The notes beneath the pieces are model-generated. The model saw only the letters and a program-made list of their open reading frames with translations, did not search any database and was not told the DNA's origin. Positions 60,896 through 64,000 of a stretch of 64,000 nucleotides of DNA are shown piece by piece. This stretch comes from Bradyrhizobium sp. U87765 SZCCT0048 (GTDB lineage Bacteria; Pseudomonadota; Alphaproteobacteria; Rhizobiales; Xanthobacteraceae): the NCBI RefSeq assembly GCF_018131225.1, contig NZ_JAFCMM010000005.1, positions 372,001 to 436,000 on the forward strand, in the 5' to 3' direction. Numbering within the stretch: the first letter of the stretch is position 1; every line of letters starts with the position of its first letter. The position numbers were made by a program, and so were the translations under genes.

Positions 60896-61822
60896 TCACG
60901 GCGCGCGCGGCAGCGCCTTCAATGCGGCGAGCGTCTCGCGCAGGCCGCGATGCAGCGGCCGGTCGCGGCGGATGACGACGGCAAGCGTGCGCTGCAGTTT
61001 CGGCGACAGCGGCCGGATCACCAGCGATCGCGTCGCCGCGCTGCGCGCGCCGCCGTCGCGGCGCAGCGCCATGCCCGGCAGCACCGCGCAGCCGAGGCCC
61101 GCAGCGACCAGCTCCTTGATCGCCTCGACGCTGGCGAGCTGCATCACCGGGCGCAGGCTGACGCCGCTCGCCGCGAACCAGTCTTCCACCAGCCGCCGCG
61201 TGTTGCCGCCGGGCAGCAGCACCGGCAGCGCCGCCAGTGTCGCCGGCGTGACGCGTGCCGGCAGGGCCGTCTTCGGTGGCGCGATCACCATGAACGGATC
61301 GTCGAGCACCGGTGTCACGTCGAGGGCGCGGCCGGACGCCGGCAGGGCGACGAGGCCGATGTCGATGGCATTGTCCTCGACCGCCTTCACCACATCGCCG
61401 GCGTCGCCGGTGGTGACGGAGATGTCGAGGCCGGGCAGGCGGCGGCGCAGGTCGCGCAGCAGCGGCGGCAGCAGGAAAATGCAGGCGGTGGCGCCGGTGC
61501 CGAGCCGCACCCGGCCGAGCGCGCCGGTGGCGTGATGGGCCATCGCCTCGCAGGCGGCGGCGACCTCGGTCTCGATGCGCGCGGCGTGCGCCAGCAACTC
61601 CGCGCCCGCCGCGGTCGGCGTCGCGCGGCGGCCGACGCGTTCGATCAGCGTGACGCCGAGCCGCCGCTCCAGCGCGCGCACCTTGAGGCTCACTGCAGGC
61701 TGCGACAGCCCGGCGCGCTCTGCCGCGGCCGAGAAGCTGCCGAGCGCGACGACGTCGCGGAAGCTGCGAAGCTGGTCGAGGTTGAGGTCGGCGGCCGGAG
61801 CGGCGGGGCGGAGCGTGCGCAT
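60896..61822 (-). CDS. LysR-family transcriptional regulator
   Basis: 308 residues from the ATG at 61822 (MRTLRPAAPAADLNLDQLRS); a longer in-frame start at 61909 would run into the divergent gene. Winged helix LRSFRDVVALGSFSAAAERA and GLSQPAVSLKVRALERRLGV, then a LysR ligand domain (GRVRLGTGATACIFLLPPLL; VVKAVEDNAIDIGLVALPAS). It is divergent from the acetyltransferase-MFS pair with 74 nt between, so it is the likely regulator of that pair. Confidence 0.92.
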   Translation of the reverse strand: MRTLRPAAPAADLNLDQLRSFRDVVALGSFSAAAERAGLSQPAVSLKVRALERRLGVTLIERVGRRATPTAAGAELLAHAARIETEVAAACEAMAHHATGALGRVRLGTGATACIFLLPPLLRDLRRRLPGLDISVTTGDAGDVVKAVEDNAIDIGLVALPASGRALDVTPVLDDPFMVIAPPKTALPARVTPATLAALPVLLPGGNTRRLVEDWFAASGVSLRPVMQLASVEAIKELVAAGLGCAVLPGMALRRDGGARSAATRSLVIRPLSPKLQRTLAVVIRRDRPLHRGLRETLAALKALPRAP

Positions 61823-61896
61823 GCATAAGAATTTCTCATGCTGCGTATAATTTGGCAAAGCTTCATTTATGGCCGGGGTCGCGCCACAGTGGCGGC

Positions 61897-62499
61897 ATGA
61901 ACACGCCAACGCCCCCCGCCGCGCCGCACGCCGCCGTCACCGCCTCGTTGCCTGCAACGTTTCACCTCCGCGACGCCGTCGCGGCGGACATGGGGCAGGT
62001 CGCGGCGATCTACGCGTTTCACGTGCAACACAGCCTCGCCACCTTCGAGGAGACGCCGCCACCCGCCGCCGAGATGGCGCAGCGCCTCGCCGCCGTGCGC
62101 GCGCTCGGGCTGCCCTATCTCGTCGCCGAAACCGCCGACGGCATCGCCGGCTATGCCTATGCGTCGGCCTACCGGCCGCGCGCCGCCTACCGCTTCACGG
62201 TGGAGGATTCGGTCTATCTCGCCGACGGCCGCGGCGGGCAGGGGCTGGGGTCGGCGCTGCTGGCGGCGCTGATCGCGCGCTGCGAGGCGGGCCCGTGGCG
62301 GCAGATGATCGCAGTGATCGGCAACAGCGGCAACGCCGCCTCGCTGGCGCTGCACCGCCGCCATGGTTTTCGCGACGTCGGGACGCTGGCCGCGGTCGGC
62401 TTCAAGCTCGGCCGCTGGGTCGATACGGTGCTGATGGCGCGGGCGCTGGGCCCGGGCGATCGCGTCCTGCCGGACGCCGCCGGAGATGCACCGACGTGA
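61897..62499 (+). CDS. GNAT acetyltransferase, phosphinothricin/PAT-like
   Basis: 200 residues from the ATG at 61897. The GNAT core shows FHLRDAVAADMGQVAAIYAF, the PAT-type signature HSLATFEETPPP, the acetyl-CoA loop GRGGQGLGSALLAALI, and the closing YGFRD-like RRHGFRDVGTLAAVGFKLGR. This resembles PAT/Bar/ArsN-type enzymes that acetylate phosphinothricin, methionine sulfoximine or arsinothricin. Its stop overlaps the start of the MFS gene (GTGA), so an acetylate-and-export module is suggested. Confidence 0.87.
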   Translation: MNTPTPPAAPHAAVTASLPATFHLRDAVAADMGQVAAIYAFHVQHSLATFEETPPPAAEMAQRLAAVRALGLPYLVAETADGIAGYAYASAYRPRAAYRFTVEDSVYLADGRGGQGLGSALLAALIARCEAGPWRQMIAVIGNSGNAASLALHRRHGFRDVGTLAAVGFKLGRWVDTVLMARALGPGDRVLPDAAGDAPT

Positions 62500-63677
62500 T
62501 CCCGCCCGTCACCGTCGTCTGCCTTGGCCTTGCGCAGCTGATCTCGTGGGGCACGTCGTACTATCTGATCGGCGGCTTCGGCGAGGCGATCGCCGCCGAT
62601 CTCGGCATGTCGCGCGATCTCGCCTATGGCGGCTTCTCGGTGGCGCTGCTGGTGATGGGGCTGTGCTCGCCGCTGGCGGGGCGCCTGATCGACCGCCATG
62701 GCGGCCGCGCGGTGATGAACGCCGGTGCGCTGTTCAGCGCCGCCGGCTGCGTGATGCTGGCGCTGTGCCATGGCGTCGTCGTCTACCTCGCGGCCTGGAT
62801 CTGCCTTGGCGTCGCGATGCGGCTGACGCTCTATGACGCGGCGTTCGCGGCGCTGGCGCGGCTCGGCGGCGTCGCCGCGCGGCGGGCGATGTCGCAGATC
62901 ACGCTGCCAGGCGGGCTCGCCTCCACGGTGTTCTGGCCGCTCGGTCATCTCGTCGCCGACTACGCCACCTGGCGCGGCGCGGTGCTGGTCTATGCGGTGT
63001 TTGCGCTGCTGACCATTCCGCTGCATCTGTCGCTTCCTGCGGGCCGGCATGCGGCGGTCGTCGTGCCCGGCGCACCGCCGCCGTCCAAACCGCTGGCGCA
63101 GGGCGTGCGCGAGCGCCGTCTCGCCGGCGCGCTCTATGCGGCGATCGTGATGGGCACCAACGTCCTCAACGCGGCGATGTCGGCGCACATGATCGCGATC
63201 CTCGCCGGCCTTGGCCTTGCGGCGGCGACCGCGGTGTGGGTGGCGACGCTGCGCGGCATCGGCCAGTCGTCGGCACGTCTGATGGAGGTGCTGTTCGGCG
63301 CCGGGCTGCATCCGCTGGCGCTCAATCTTGTGGCCTGCGCGACGCTGCCGTTCGCCTTCGTCGCCGGGCTGTTCAGCGGCGAGGCCGGTCTCGCCGCGCT
63401 CGCCTTCGCCTTCGTCTATGGCGCCGCCAACGGCATCGTCACCATCACCCGCGGCACGCTGCCGCTCATGCTGTTCGATCCCGGCAGCTATGGCGCGCTG
63501 GTCGGCCGCCTGCTGGTGCCCGGCTTCATTGTCTCGGCCGCGGCGCCGCTCGCCTACGCCGCGGTGATCGGCCATTTCGGCGAGGCCGGCGCGCTGTGGC
63601 TGTCGGTCGCCGTCGCCGCCATCGTCGCCGCCGCCGCGGCCTGGCTGGTGGTCGCGTTTCGGCCGGCGCGGGCATGA
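62496..63677 (+). CDS. MFS transporter
   Basis: 393 residues from the GTG at 62496 (then IPPVTVVCLGLAQLISWGTS), overlapping the acetyltransferase stop. Twelve helices in two six-helix halves; the loop 2-3 motif of MFS carriers appears as GRLIDRHGGRAV, and LISWGTSYY at the start of TM1 is characteristic of one MFS subfamily. An inner membrane exporter or importer of a small molecule, possibly the acetylated product of the coupled enzyme. The substrate is unknown. Confidence 0.88.
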   Translation: MIPPVTVVCLGLAQLISWGTSYYLIGGFGEAIAADLGMSRDLAYGGFSVALLVMGLCSPLAGRLIDRHGGRAVMNAGALFSAAGCVMLALCHGVVVYLAAWICLGVAMRLTLYDAAFAALARLGGVAARRAMSQITLPGGLASTVFWPLGHLVADYATWRGAVLVYAVFALLTIPLHLSLPAGRHAAVVVPGAPPPSKPLAQGVRERRLAGALYAAIVMGTNVLNAAMSAHMIAILAGLGLAAATAVWVATLRGIGQSSARLMEVLFGAGLHPLALNLVACATLPFAFVAGLFSGEAGLAALAFAFVYGAANGIVTITRGTLPLMLFDPGSYGALVGRLLVPGFIVSAAAPLAYAAVIGHFGEAGALWLSVAVAAIVAAAAAWLVVAFRPARA

Positions 63678-63797
63678 CCGCGATGCGGCGACCCTGAGCG
63701 GCGACATTTGCATTGCGCCCATGCAGGCAGTTGTGGTTTCCGGTGCGGCCGATCCCTTCTAGGTTCGTGACGGTTTTCGTTGGAGACCATGTGATTC

Positions 63798-64000
63798 ATG
63801 CACTCCATTTCGTCCGGTCGCGCGCAGCTTGCGACCGAAGTCGTCGGCGGCGGCCGTGCCATCGTTTTTCTTCATGCCAATGTCTGCGACCGGCGGATGT
63901 GGCGGGACCAGTTGGACGGGATCGGCCCGGGCCACAAGGCCGTCGCCTATGACCGGCGCGGGTTCGGCGACACGCGCGCCGCGCCGGAGGATTTTTCCGC
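63798..64000 (+). CDS. Alpha/beta hydrolase, N-terminal part, cut by window edge
   Basis: From the ATG at 63798 the frame is open to the right edge (67 codons). It reads MHSISSGRAQLATEVVGGGR, then AIVFLHANVCDRRMWRDQLD and GHKAVAYDRRGFGDT. FLHA with the downstream D..MW and YDRRGFGDT are the first two landmarks of alpha/beta hydrolases (oxyanion HG-like loop and YD.RG.G). The nucleophile elbow and His lie outside the window, so activity cannot be judged. Confidence 0.75.
   Translation, partial: MHSISSGRAQLATEVVGGGRAIVFLHANVCDRRMWRDQLDGIGPGHKAVAYDRRGFGDTRAAPEDFS

Overview
The window looks like chromosomal DNA of a high-GC alphaproteobacterium of the Bradyrhizobium/Rhodopseudomonas group. The evidence is the strong third-position G/C bias, the Omp25/Omp31-type outer membrane proteins beginning 'AADLPA..Y.KAPP', DUF930, DUF2167 and DUF2189 proteins, a TRAP transporter, and two copies of a dispersed palindromic repeat (7229-7341 and 37930-38063) of the kind scattered through those genomes. 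This placement is inferred from gene content. No rRNA, tRNA, CRISPR array or complete insertion sequence was seen.

Layout. 1-3.4 kb is the early region of a prophage or prophage remnant: a divergent XRE repressor running off the left edge, a YdaS/Cro-like regulator, a protein ending in DnaA domain IV, a winged-helix replication-type protein and a phage-type protein. The four rightward genes are tightly packed. 3.5-9.2 kb is leftward oxidative metabolism (Ldh-type dehydrogenase, SDR, aldehyde dehydrogenase, acyl-CoA ligase). 9.3-16.4 kb holds secreted unknowns, a two-gene version of the violacein enzyme VioB, and a YcaQ-type DNA glycosylase. 17.3-23.5 kb is a leftward heavy-metal-type RND efflux operon (membrane fusion protein, pump, NodT lipoprotein). 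23.7-26.4 kb carries a tiny lipoprotein, an Omp25-like barrel and a large porin-like barrel.

26.8-30.1 kb has an unknown gene and a KdpD/KdpE-like two-component pair without kdpFABC. 30.2-32.2 kb encodes the two membrane subunits of a TRAP transporter without the binding protein. 32.8-37.7 kb has a PAS-AraC regulator, a globin-coupled chemoreceptor, a methyltransferase, a DUF2189 membrane protein and a Tat-type alpha carbonic anhydrase. 38.1-39.7 kb is an exported S10-type peptidase. 40.1-44.8 kb is a striking array of three tandem paralogues, each a duplicated Omp25-like protein and each followed by its own terminator. 45-46.4 kb has a DUF2167 protein and a small secreted protein.

46.5-52.7 kb is a surface-polysaccharide locus: a polymerase/ligase-like membrane protein, two acyltransferase-3 proteins and a phage-tailspike-like beta-helix protein. 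Next come a GGDEF-EAL protein, a LysR/aldo-keto reductase divergent pair and a VOC protein. 58.4-60.5 kb is an unrecognised three-gene cassette with an HExxH metallopeptidase. The right end is a LysR gene divergent from a coupled PAT-type acetyltransferase and MFS transporter, then the start of an alpha/beta hydrolase.

Most candidates for further attention are in the accessory parts: the split VioB-like pair, the double-barrel OMP array, the metallopeptidase cassette, the tailspike-like protein in the polysaccharide locus, and a DnaA-box-like site upstream of the DnaA-domain-IV gene.
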